Source: Stenotrophomonas sp. UBA2302 (GTDB lineage: Bacteria; Pseudomonadota; Gammaproteobacteria; Xanthomonadales; Xanthomonadaceae). From it: a stretch of DNA of 20,002 nucleotides. The position numbers were made by a program, and so were the translations under genes. This document shows, one piece after another, positions 1 to 6,825 of the stretch. The notes under the pieces are model-generated. The model saw nothing but the letters and a program-made list of their open reading frames with translations. It was not told where the DNA came from and searched no databases. Location: NCBI GenBank assembly GCA_002345545.1, contig DDVW01000051.1:1-20002 (forward strand), in the 5' to 3' direction. Position 1 is the first letter of the stretch. Each line of letters opens with the position of its first letter.

Positions 1-326
1 AGAGTCGGGGCTAATCAGGTACGCCTGAGCTGATTATCCAGAGCTTCCCTAACCGCTTGATCGTGAACAACTGTTCACTGAAAACGTCTACACCACGCAT
101 GGGATCGGATGAGGTCGCGACTCGGGAAGTCTACGGATGGTGATGTATTTCAGCAGCCTGCTAAAGATGACAACTGATACCAGAGAGCTTCGTCATATAC
201 TAAAACCCAACTCCCGGCACAGAGATTCTGCAACCCCATAAAACCGACCCCCAAACTAAACAATTGGCCCACCAAATCCAAAATATAAACAACTCAATAA
301 CTTTCACAATCAAATGTACAATAGTA
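1..326. other. AT-rich gene-free left edge
   Basis: No convincing coding region is visible here. All three plus-strand frames entering from the left edge stop within about the first 35 bases, and minus-strand frames are also broken early. From about position 180 the sequence becomes strikingly A-rich compared with the rest of the window, and this continues into the 3' end of the neighbouring glycosyltransferase gene. A weak interrupted inverted repeat (aatcag/ctgatt) lies near positions 14-36. I see no clear terminator for the glycosyltransferase gene. The composition suggests an acquired or degenerating segment, but I cannot assign it. Confidence 0.5.
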
Positions 327-2264
327 TTAATTCCCAATAATCTCTTGAAGTTCATCAGCGATTACGCTATTCCTCACATCCCATGACCTTAGATCATGGC
401 GAACATCACTCAATACTTGAGCTGCCGCCTCAACATCGCCATTCAAAAAATACATATTGGAAAGAAACAAACCAACTGCCGGATCGGCCACTCCGGTACG
501 CCAAGCCAAATCTGCCTGCCTTTGCGCCTCCATCGCATCCCCTCCAGCCAGGAAAAGACGCGAGGCCACAAAGCGACTTCGCCAGATCTGCGTGAGATAT
601 TGAGGCTGGGGTGCTGCATCAGCAACATCACGAATAACACCAGCGAGAGTTATTGTATCTAGCCCCTTACAGCTTCGCTGATGCAAAACATTGCCCAAAC
701 CTTCAAATGCCAACAGCTCGGCCAATTGCAGCTTCTCGCCTGAGATCAAACGCATACGATCGATAAATACAGGCTTTACGCGTCCGTCCACAACGCACTC
801 CAGTGCCGCCCCATTGATCACTCCAACGTGCCTGGCTGCCTGGCTGTCCATTGTTGTCATATAGCGAAATATTGCACGGGCATCATCATGCAACCCTGCC
901 TTTTCCAGCTCATGCGCGTAATCCAATTGCGCACGCATCGACTGGGGGTGCTGTCTAGCCCCCTGCTCTGCGATAGCAGACAATGATCGCCAGATTATTG
1001 CCTGCGAAAATGTTGAAAAGGCCAAAACCGCCAGAAACATAAAAAAACCAATGACGAGCATGCGAAGTGCGCCTGCTTGCCCATCAAAGTACTGCATCCC
1101 GTATGCAGCCAAAGCTGCGATTGTCAAAAATATTCCTATGGAAGGAAGGTAGTTGCGGTGCTCGAAATATAGCTCCAGCGGAAAAATCGTCGACTCCAGC
1201 ATATGACCGGCGAAAAAAAAGCTGATACCCACAAACAATGCCGGCAGCCTAAGGCGCACCCTGACCGCAATCACTAGAATTACGAATATTGCCGCGATAG
1301 CCGCGAGCGTTGACGCAGGATCAAACAGCCCCCGGGATATAGAAAAATCATCCGTATACACACCCAAAGCAGGTGGCCGAGGCAAGAGCAGCACCCCTAC
1401 ATATTCCATCAAGGCGCGCATCTCACTCAGCAGGCGCTCACCCAAAGTAAACAGTCGACCTTGATAGCCCCCAGATAGATACCCAGGATTCAGGCCACAA
1501 TAAATAATAAAAATTATCGCAGGGGCAAACAGGAAAACGCTGAAAAACCACTTGACAGAGCTTGGTCGCGCCTCCTGCGACGAAACCCTGAAATAACCAA
1601 GCTCCACCACCAAGCACAACAGCGGCACGAGAACACCATTCTCTTTACTGAGAATCGAAGCCATGGCACAGGCGGGCAAAGCAAAGAAGAGCCACACAAG
1701 GCCCGTCTTTTTCTGGCCGGCCAGCAAGCACAGCCGCCCATAGACGTAGCAAATTAGTGCCAACAGCATAAACAGCGTGCTCAACTGCGCCATCCGCTGC
1801 ACGACGTAGAGCACCGTACTGACATTGATCGGATGCAACAGCCAAATCGCAGCAACAAAAAGCGCCCAAAGCTTTGCCCGCCTCCCCATCAAAGGATCAC
1901 GCTGCAGAAGCAATGAGAGCAGAGTGAAGATCAATACTCCGCACAGCAGATGAATCAGCAGATTGGTGACCTTGAATGACCAGGGGTCCAAACCGCTGAT
2001 AGCTGCATTGCCAGCAAAGCTTGCCATGGAAATGACTCGCCCCAATGGGCCGGAGCGATTGCCAAAAACAACTTCCTGCCAAACAGTCCTGCCATTCAAC
2101 CACGCTTCAATGGGACCCACGATATTCTGCGGGTCATCGAATAAAAATGGCCCCGACAATCCAGGCAGATAGATCAACACAGTAATAGCAAGTACGACCA
2201 CCAGCCATGGCCATGCCACTGTATAGCGCGTATTTAAGCTGATTTTTCCCGCCATGAATGCCAT
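327..2264 (-). CDS. Multi-pass GT-C-type glycosyltransferase with TPR-like C-terminus; candidate pilin glycosyltransferase
   Basis: This 645-residue protein has about 400 N-terminal residues with many hydrophobic segments (for example 17-34, 100-120, 133-150, 160-182, 190-206, 240-258, 320-337, 375-392, 402-420). A soluble C-terminal region of about 220 residues with TPR-like helix pairs follows. The first outer loop carries FLFDDPQNI (40-48), like the acidic motif of GT-C enzymes. Other marks are HPINVSTVLYVVQR (144-157), SKENG (206-210) and FEHRNYLPS (367-375), typical of TMTC-like bacterial TPR glycosyltransferases. I chose the ATG at 2264 because GGAAGGTGG lies 7 bases upstream. An upstream TTG at 2315 is possible. 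It lies just downstream of pilA on the same strand, as pilin glycosyltransferase genes (tfpO/pilO, tfpW) do in Pseudomonas, so pilin modification is my inference. Codons are visibly AT-richer than in neighbouring genes. The substrate is unknown, and a role in another surface glycan is possible. Confidence 0.72.
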   Translation of the reverse strand: MAFMAGKISLNTRYTVAWPWLVVVLAITVLIYLPGLSGPFLFDDPQNIVGPIEAWLNGRTVWQEVVFGNRSGPLGRVISMASFAGNAAISGLDPWSFKVTNLLIHLLCGVLIFTLLSLLLQRDPLMGRRAKLWALFVAAIWLLHPINVSTVLYVVQRMAQLSTLFMLLALICYVYGRLCLLAGQKKTGLVWLFFALPACAMASILSKENGVLVPLLCLVVELGYFRVSSQEARPSSVKWFFSVFLFAPAIIFIIYCGLNPGYLSGGYQGRLFTLGERLLSEMRALMEYVGVLLLPRPPALGVYTDDFSISRGLFDPASTLAAIAAIFVILVIAVRVRLRLPALFVGISFFFAGHMLESTIFPLELYFEHRNYLPSIGIFLTIAALAAYGMQYFDGQAGALRMLVIGFFMFLAVLAFSTFSQAIIWRSLSAIAEQGARQHPQSMRAQLDYAHELEKAGLHDDARAIFRYMTTMDSQAARHVGVINGAALECVVDGRVKPVFIDRMRLISGEKLQLAELLAFEGLGNVLHQRSCKGLDTITLAGVIRDVADAAPQPQYLTQIWRSRFVASRLFLAGGDAMEAQRQADLAWRTGVADPAVGLFLSNMYFLNGDVEAAAQVLSDVRHDLRSWDVRNSVIADELQEIIGN

Positions 2265-2369
2265 TGCCGAGCCACCTTCCCGCTTGATTGATTTTCCAAA
2301 ACTGCCTGAAACCAAAAATCGCTAATTTCAGCTCACCCTGCCACAGTATCTCCACTGTATACGATCACC

Positions 2370-2398
2370 AAAAAAAGCCCCGCACATGGCGGGGCTTT
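2370..2398 (-). terminator. Intrinsic terminator after pilA
   Basis: On the minus strand a perfect 10-bp stem (AAAGCCCCGC with its complement, 5-base loop) is followed by a run of seven T. It lies about 35 bases past the pilA stop codon and about 105 bases before the glycosyltransferase start. It should make pilA largely monocistronic, with the downstream gene depending on read-through or its own promoter. Confidence 0.88.
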
Positions 2399-2431
2399 CA
2401 AAGCTGAAATGGATTTCAGCTTACCCAAATA

Positions 2432-2857
2432 TCAGCGGCAGCTGGCGGGCAGGTGCTTCTTAGCCCCGGCGGTGCTGCTGCACGTCCAGCTAATCGCGTC
2501 ATCAATGTTTGTCTGAGTCGGGGTGAGGATCAGGTTCGGCTGGGTGTTGGCGCCGGTATTCTTTGCAACGCCGGTGATAACACCGTTAGCGATCGTGACC
2601 GATGCGATGTAGGTCGTCGCGGTAGCCGAGTAACCAGCCATGGCATTGTTGGTGACGTCAGTAGCCCTAATGCCACGCGCCTGGGCGGTTTCAGCAACAG
2701 CGAGCTTGGCCGCCGACATGGCGACGTTCACTTCGCTCACCTTGGCGCGGATGGTGTAGTCCTGGTAAGCCGGCAGCGCGATGGCAGCCAAGATGGCGAT
2801 GATCGCGACCACGATCATCAGTTCGATCAGCGTGAAGCCCTGCTGCATCTTCTTCAT
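2432..2857 (-). CDS. pilA: Type IV major pilin (PilA)
   Basis: This 141-residue prepilin has a class IVa leader MKKMQQG followed by [20 protein letters not shown]. PilD would cut after Gly7 and N-methylate Phe8. Glu12 is the conserved Glu5 of the mature protein. The hydrophobic N-terminal helix continues to about residue 57. The globular part is rich in Ala, Thr and Asn. Cys126 and Cys140, next to the C-terminal Arg141, would form the disulfide-bonded D-region loop. An in-frame extension upstream to 3019 lacks pilin features. The ATG at 2857 is preceded by AGGGGA about 8 bases upstream and starts directly at the leader peptide. A sigma-54-type promoter lies about 80 bases upstream and a strong terminator follows. 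The pilC-pilD genes that process and assemble it are divergent. The many Ser/Thr residues in the D region make O-glycosylation plausible, but that is inference. Confidence 0.96.
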   Translation of the reverse strand: MKKMQQGFTLIELMIVVAIIAILAAIALPAYQDYTIRAKVSEVNVAMSAAKLAVAETAQARGIRATDVTNNAMAGYSATATTYIASVTIANGVITGVAKNTGANTQPNLILTPTQTNIDDAISWTCSSTAGAKKHLPASCR

Positions 2858-2934
2858 GGGTACATCCCCTAGAGGTTTGGATTGGTGATTGGAGCGGAAT
2901 GCCGAGGCGGTCCGCCCCATGCGGGGTAGAACAA

Positions 2935-2951
2935 AGCAGGTTGCGTGCCAA
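2935..2951 (-). promoter_or_regulatory. Sigma-54 (RpoN) -24/-12 promoter of pilA
   Basis: Read on the minus strand this is TTGGCACGCAACCTGCT. The GG and GC doublets sit at the exact 12-base offset of the consensus YTGGCACGRNNNTTGCW, and I count two mismatches. The predicted transcription start is near 2924, giving a leader of about 67 bases before the pilA ATG. RpoN/PilR control of pilA is established in Pseudomonas and xanthomonads. Confidence 0.78.
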
Positions 2952-3041
2952 CGTGTTGGAACTCCCCTACTCCCCGCTGCCAATGATGGCAGCACGCGCG
3001 CAGATTGGAAGCCCCTCATTGATGGAGTGCGATCCAGCCCG

Positions 3042-3066
3042 CAATGTGACGTGGAGCGTCACATTG
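3042..3066. promoter_or_regulatory. Perfect 10-bp inverted repeat, candidate activator site
   Basis: The arms caatgtgacg and cgtcacattg are separated by 5 bases (tggag). The centre lies about 130 bases upstream of the predicted pilA start, a usual distance for an enhancer-binding protein acting on sigma-54, such as PilR. Binding by PilR is inference. The site could equally serve pilC or another regulator. Confidence 0.5.
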
Positions 3067-3393
3067 TGGCAATGCGATTGAGTGCGATGGTGAGAAATGG
3101 TGAGACTGGGCGTAAGGTGGATGCCTGTCGATGCTTTACGGCACGTCACAGGACAGGAGCACGGGGGCTCGGCATTGCGACGGAAGCTCGAGATATAGGC
3201 GGGCCGAGTCAACGCTGAAGTATTTGCCTTGCCTTGAACCTGGTCGCGACTGATGGCCAGAGCTCACCCGGCGTCGTTCCTACAGGCGTGATGGGGTTCG
3301 CCTATTTCAACGGATGGGATGCCGGAACCCGGCGATACCGCTACCATGCAACGGTTGCCGGCCCGGGGAGGGCTGGCGGGGGAGCCTAGAGAT

Positions 3394-4653
3394 ATGTCCG
3401 TTACGCGTAGTGTCATCAAGAACGAGCCGGTCGCCCGTGCCACCAGCCAGATGCAGCCCTTTGTCTGGGAAGGAACAGACAAGCGCGGCGTCAAGATGAA
3501 GGGCGAGCAGCAGGCCAAGAATGCCAACCTGTTGCGCGCCGAGCTGCGTCGACAGGGAATCAACCCGACTGTGGTGAAGTCGAAGCCCAAACCGTTGTTC
3601 GGCGCCGCTGGCTCCAAGGTCACTCCCAAGGAAATCGCTTTCTTCAGCCGCCAGATGGCGACGATGATGAAATCCGGCGTGCCCATTGTGAGCACCTTGG
3701 AAATTATCGGCGACGGACACAAGAACCCGCGGATGAAGAAGATGGTCGGCGAGATCCGCGCCGATATCGAAGGCGGCTCCTCGCTGTATGAGGCGATCAG
3801 CAAGCACCCGGTGCAGTTCGATGAGCTGTACCGCAACCTGGTGAAGGCCGGCGAAGGTGCCGGCGTGCTGGAAACGGTGCTGGACACTATCGCCAACTAC
3901 AAGGAGAACATCGAAGCGCTGAAGGGCAAGATCAAGAAGGCGCTGTTCTACCCTGCGATGGTGGTGGCGGTGGCCATCATCGTCAGCGCGATCTTGCTGA
4001 TGTTCGTCGTGCCGCAGTTCGAGGAGGTGTTCAAGAGCTTTGGCGCCGACCTGCCTGCATTCACCAAGCTGATTGTTGCCGCCTCACGCTTCATGGTGTC
4101 GTACTGGTGGCTGATATTGCTGGGCACGATCGGTGCTATCGGTGGCTTTATCTTCGCCTATAGGCGTTCGCCGGCGATGCAGCACACGATGGACAAGCTG
4201 ACGTTGAAGGTGCCGGTGATCGGGCAGATCATGCACAACAGCTCAATCGCCCGCTTTGCCCGCACCACGGCGGTGACCTTCAAGGCCGGCGTGCCACTGG
4301 TGGAGGCGCTGGGTATTGTTGCCGGGGCCACCGGCAATTCGCTGTATGAAAAAGCCGTGTTGCGGATGCGCGATGACGTGTCTGTCGGTTATCCGGTCAA
4401 CATGGCGATGAAGCAGGTGAACCTGTTCCCGCACATGGTCATCCAGATGACCGCCATCGGCGAGGAAGCCGGTGCACTGGACGAGATGCTGTTCAAGGTG
4501 GCCGAGTATTACGAGCAGGAAGTGAACAACGCCGTGGATGCACTGAGCAGCCTGCTGGAGCCGATGATTATGGTGTTCATCGGTACCATCGTCGGCGGCA
4601 TGGTCATCGGCATGTACCTGCCGATCTTCAAACTTGGCGCGGTGGTGGGTTAA
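3394..4653 (+). CDS. pilC: Type IV pilus inner-membrane platform protein PilC
   Basis: This 419-residue protein is the polytopic platform that couples the PilB/PilT ATPases to pilin insertion and removal. It has two GspF/T2SF repeats. The first (about 79-205) opens with the FFSRQMATMMKSG motif. The second (about 284-410) contains FARTTAVTFKAGVPLVEAL. Membrane segments lie near 185-207, 236-256 and 390-411. The ATG at 3394 is preceded by GGGGGAG about 9 bases upstream and gives the usual family length. An in-frame start at 3319 would add 25 residues without family support. The pilD start follows the stop after 3 bases, so the two genes are surely cotranscribed. pilB is not within the window. 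Confidence 0.96.
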   Translation: MSVTRSVIKNEPVARATSQMQPFVWEGTDKRGVKMKGEQQAKNANLLRAELRRQGINPTVVKSKPKPLFGAAGSKVTPKEIAFFSRQMATMMKSGVPIVSTLEIIGDGHKNPRMKKMVGEIRADIEGGSSLYEAISKHPVQFDELYRNLVKAGEGAGVLETVLDTIANYKENIEALKGKIKKALFYPAMVVAVAIIVSAILLMFVVPQFEEVFKSFGADLPAFTKLIVAASRFMVSYWWLILLGTIGAIGGFIFAYRRSPAMQHTMDKLTLKVPVIGQIMHNSSIARFARTTAVTFKAGVPLVEALGIVAGATGNSLYEKAVLRMRDDVSVGYPVNMAMKQVNLFPHMVIQMTAIGEEAGALDEMLFKVAEYYEQEVNNAVDALSSLLEPMIMVFIGTIVGGMVIGMYLPIFKLGAVVG

Positions 4654-4656
4654 GCA

Positions 4657-5520
4657 ATGGCATTCCTCGACCAGAACCCCGGCCTGGGTTACCCACTTGC
4701 CGCCGGGCTGGGGCTGCTGGTCGGCAGCTTCCTCAATGTGGTGATCCTGCGCCTGCCCAGGCGCATGGAGTGGCAGTGGAAGCGCGATGCGCGCGAGATC
4801 CTGGAGCAGCCGGACATCTACGAGCCGCCGCCGCCGGGCATCGTGGTGGAGCCTTCGCACTGCCCGAACTGCAAGCACAAGCTGAGCTGGTACGAGAACA
4901 TTCCGTTGTTCAGCTGGCTGATCCAGCGCGGCAAGTGCCGCCATTGCCAGGCACCGATCTCGATCCAGTACCCGATCGTGGAACTGGTCACCGCACTGAT
5001 GGTGGTGGCCAGCGTGTGGCAGTTCGGCTTCGGCTGGCAGGGCTTTGGCGCGATTGTGCTGAGCTGCTTCCTGGTGACGCTATCGGGCATCGACCTGCGC
5101 ACGCAGCTGCTGCCCGACCAGCTGACCCTGCCGCTGATGTGGCTGGGACTGATCGGCAGCATGGACAACCTGTATATCCCCGCCAAACCGGCCCTGATCG
5201 GCGCGGCAGTGGGCTACCTGTCGCTATGGACGGTGTGGTGGCTGTTCAAGCAGATCACCGGCAAGGAAGGCATGGGCCATGGCGATTTCAAGCTGCTGGC
5301 CGCGCTGGGCGCTTGGTGTGGGCTGAAAGGCATCCTGCCGATCATCCTGCTGTCCTCGCTGGTGGGCGCGATCATCGGCTCGATCTGGCTGTACTCGCGC
5401 GGCCGCGACCGTGCCACGCCGATCCCGTTCGGCCCCTATCTGGCGATTGCCGGCTGGCTGGTGTTCATGTGGGGCGACCAGATGATCGGCAGCTACATGC
5501 GCCTGGCCGGGCTGGGCTGA
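4657..5520 (+). CDS. pilD: Prepilin peptidase / N-methyltransferase PilD
   Basis: This 287-residue inner-membrane aspartic protease cleaves the pilin leader and methylates the new N-terminal Phe. The N-terminal part has the GSFLNVVILRLP motif (23-34). The cytoplasmic loop has a zinc tetrad, CPNC (69-72) and CRHC (94-97). The two catalytic aspartates are Asp146 in the GIDLRT motif and Asp210 in GMGHGDFK. The C-terminal half is a series of hydrophobic helices. It starts 3 bases after pilC. In many xanthomonads coaE follows pilD, but here the next gene is a convergent DUF6165 gene. Confidence 0.96.
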   Translation: MAFLDQNPGLGYPLAAGLGLLVGSFLNVVILRLPRRMEWQWKRDAREILEQPDIYEPPPPGIVVEPSHCPNCKHKLSWYENIPLFSWLIQRGKCRHCQAPISIQYPIVELVTALMVVASVWQFGFGWQGFGAIVLSCFLVTLSGIDLRTQLLPDQLTLPLMWLGLIGSMDNLYIPAKPALIGAAVGYLSLWTVWWLFKQITGKEGMGHGDFKLLAALGAWCGLKGILPIILLSSLVGAIIGSIWLYSRGRDRATPIPFGPYLAIAGWLVFMWGDQMIGSYMRLAGLG

Positions 5521-5564
5521 TCCTGCCGCCATTGCCCGGCGGAGCCGTACTCCGCTGGGAGGCT

Positions 5565-5586
5565 GCCCGGCACACGCCTGCCGGGC
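5565..5586. terminator. Possible hairpin between convergent pilD and DUF6165 genes
   Basis: An 8-bp perfect stem (gcccggca/tgccgggc) with a 6-base loop sits between the two convergent genes. It lacks a clear T tract on either side, so termination activity is uncertain. Confidence 0.35.
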
Positions 5587-5607
5587 CTTGTAGGCGTCCC
5601 GCGCGGC

Positions 5608-6006
5608 TCAGCCGGCGCGGTAGTCCTGGTAGGACTTTTCTTCGACGTAGCTGGAACCTAGGGCCAGGTTGATGGCCTTCTTGATGCGCGCGCGCTCGTC
5701 GTTCTGGAAATACACGCTGCGCGCCAGTTGCACGAAGGCATCGTCAAACGCCTGTGCCTTCTCCTTGAGGCGAATGTCGTCCTCGATGTCCCACAGACGC
5801 TCGTTGACCGCCTTCAGCGCCGCACGCAGCGCGGTGATGTCCTGCCCCGCCGCCGGGTGCGCCATCCAGGTGGCATCCAGTGCCGCCAGCTCCTTGCGGA
5901 CATTGGCCAGCTTGCCCGCATCACTCATCCGCTCGGACTTGATCTGCAGGATGGAGATTTTGTCGAGCAGTTCGCCAAAGGACACGGGTACGAGAATTTC
6001 AGACAT
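5608..6006 (-). CDS. DUF6165 family protein
   Basis: This 132-residue, charged, mainly helical soluble protein starts MSEILVPVSFGELLDKISIL. It contains KSERMSD, the helix RAALKAVNERLWDIEDDIRLKE (about 61-82) and a conserved-looking end near GSSYVEEKSYQDY (117-129). I recognise it as DUF6165, a family of unknown function often encoded near polysaccharide genes. I chose the ATG at 6006 because the family begins at this methionine. The upstream open frame runs into the tRNA-derived repeats and is not credible as protein. The ribosome site is weak. No signal peptide or membrane segment is visible. The gene lies downstream of tRNA-Ser on the same strand but is separated from it by three terminator copies. 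Confidence 0.8.
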   Translation of the reverse strand: MSEILVPVSFGELLDKISILQIKSERMSDAGKLANVRKELAALDATWMAHPAAGQDITALRAALKAVNERLWDIEDDIRLKEKAQAFDDAFVQLARSVYFQNDERARIKKAINLALGSSYVEEKSYQDYRAG

Positions 6007-6098
6007 GACAGCTACCGGTTGGATCAGGCGCACAGTGTAGCCATCGGCAACCGGTCGCGGAGCGGTCATTGAGCGGAGACTTGGCAGGCTCCATTGCT

Positions 6099-6126
6099 GA
6101 AAAAGCCGCCCGGAGACGGCTTTTTC
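6099..6126 (-). terminator. Terminator copy 1 (distal, degraded)
   Basis: The stem gaaaaagccgcc pairs with gacggctttttc with one mismatch. It is the third and last copy met by transcription leaving tRNA-Ser. It is separated from the DUF6165 start by about 90 bases. Confidence 0.75.
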
Positions 6127-6296
6127 ATGTATCTGGCGGAGAGGGGATTGATTCGAAGCTGTGCGCCCCACCTTTCGGGCGGCTTCGCCGTCCCACCGGC
6201 TCACGCCGGCGGTCGAACCCCGGCGGGGCTTCTCATCCCCCCGCTACCCCTCGTCGGACATTTTGATCGAGCACCGACAAGCTTCGAAAGATGCTC

Positions 6297-6330
6297 CACG
6301 AAAAAGCCGCCCGGAGGCGGCTTTTTCGTG
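6297..6330 (-). terminator. Terminator copy 2 within repeat
   Basis: The arms cacgaaaaagccgcc and ggcggctttttcgtg form a perfect 15-bp stem with a 4-base loop. The hairpin is symmetrical, with T-rich ends on both strands, so it may act in both directions. Confidence 0.85.
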
Positions 6331-6498
6331 TATCTGGCGGAGAGGGGATTGATTCGACGCTGTGCGTCTCACCCTTCGGGCGGCTTCGCCGTCCCACCGG
6401 CTCACGCCGGCGGTCGAACCCCGGCGGGGCTTCTCCCCCCCCCCGCAACCCCTCGTCGGGCATCTTGATCGAGCACCGATACGGCTCGAACGATGCCC

Positions 6499-6532
6499 CA
6501 CGAAAAAGCCGCCCGGAGGCGGCTTTTTCGTG
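6499..6532 (-). terminator. Terminator of tRNA-Ser (copy 3, proximal)
   Basis: The same perfect 15-bp stem as copy 2 starts only 4 bases after the encoded CCA of tRNA-Ser. It should be the main transcription stop of the tRNA gene. Confidence 0.9.
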
Positions 6533-6536
6533 TATC

Positions 6537-6627
6537 TGGCGGAGAGGGGGGGATTCGAACCCCCGAGGCGCTATAAACGCCTGCCTGATTTCGAGTCAGG
6601 TACATTCAACCGCTCTGCCACCTCTCC
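6537..6627 (-). tRNA. serU: tRNA-Ser(CGA), CCA encoded
   Basis: On the minus strand the acceptor arms GGAGAGG and CCTCTCC enclose a D arm, an anticodon arm CCTGA-CTCGAAA-TCAGG with anticodon CGA, a long variable arm typical of serine tRNAs, and a T arm with GTTCGAAT. Discriminator G is at 6540 and the CCA at 6537-6539. It reads UCG codons. The symbol follows E. coli naming for tRNA-Ser(CGA). Confidence 0.97.
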
Positions 6628-6654
6628 AGATGGTCCCGGCGAACCGGGCCGCAA

Positions 6655-6683
6655 ATGATAAGGGGCAATGGGCGTGCGGACAA
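6655..6683 (-). promoter_or_regulatory. Sigma-70 promoter of tRNA-Ser
   Basis: On the minus strand the -35 box TTGTCC (6678-6683) and the -10 box TATCAT (6655-6660) are separated by exactly 17 bases. A GC-rich discriminator follows, as expected for a growth-rate and stringent-response controlled stable RNA promoter. The predicted start is near 6648, about 20 bases before the mature tRNA 5' end. A small cccgg/ccggg hairpin lies in the leader. Confidence 0.75.
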
Positions 6684-6825
6684 GCGGTTTTTCCGGTTGC
6701 CGGCTCCAAGCCCGCTTTCCCGTTGATTTGCAGGGCCGGAAAAAACCGGCACGGGCGCTTGCCGTCCACCTCCATGAACGCGATGATGCGTTGCCCCTCC
6801 AATGGAACGGCCTGCCCGGGCACCC

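Larger units (their letters stand above)
2858..3393. promoter_or_regulatory. Divergent pilA/pilC intergenic regulatory region
   Basis: This 536-base region separates the start codons of pilA (minus) and pilC (plus). It contains a sigma-54-type promoter facing pilA and a perfect inverted repeat upstream of that promoter. A 9-base direct repeat gagtgcgat (3025-3033 and 3080-3088) brackets the inverted repeat. I saw no convincing sigma-70 promoter for pilC and no conserved small gene. Open frames here are uncharacterised overlaps without ribosome sites or recognisable domains. Confidence 0.6.
6099..6540 (-). repeat. Tandem tRNA-Ser-derived repeats (about 2.2 units, period 201-202)
   Basis: Two full units (6099-6299 and 6300-6501) and the start of a third (6502-6540) lie directly downstream of tRNA-Ser. 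On the minus strand each unit has the tRNA 3' end, the bases GATA, the terminator hairpin and a GC-rich spacer of about 145 bases. The tRNA-like pieces are at 6335-6357 and 6134-6157. They keep the CCA, the discriminator, the 3' acceptor strand and part of the T loop, but the T stem is altered by an AAT substitution. By eye the two spacer-plus-remnant stretches differ at about 17 of 174 positions. The spacer has nested hairpins, and unit 2 has a run of ten C at 6435-6444. The layout resembles the rtT repeats of E. coli tyrT. Confidence 0.9.

Noticed and set aside
2858..3019. N-terminal extension of pilA
   Set aside because: It would place the prepilin leader inside the protein, where PilD could not recognise it as a leader. 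The promoter also lies within this stretch.
6099..6540. CRISPR array
   Set aside because: There are only about two units of 200 bases with related spacers. The repeat is explained by tRNA 3' end and terminator copies.
6099..6540. Attachment sites of an integrated island at tRNA-Ser
   Set aside because: tRNA 3' duplications often mark islands, but here the even 201-202 spacing, the duplicated spacer and the absence of an integrase favour tandem duplication.
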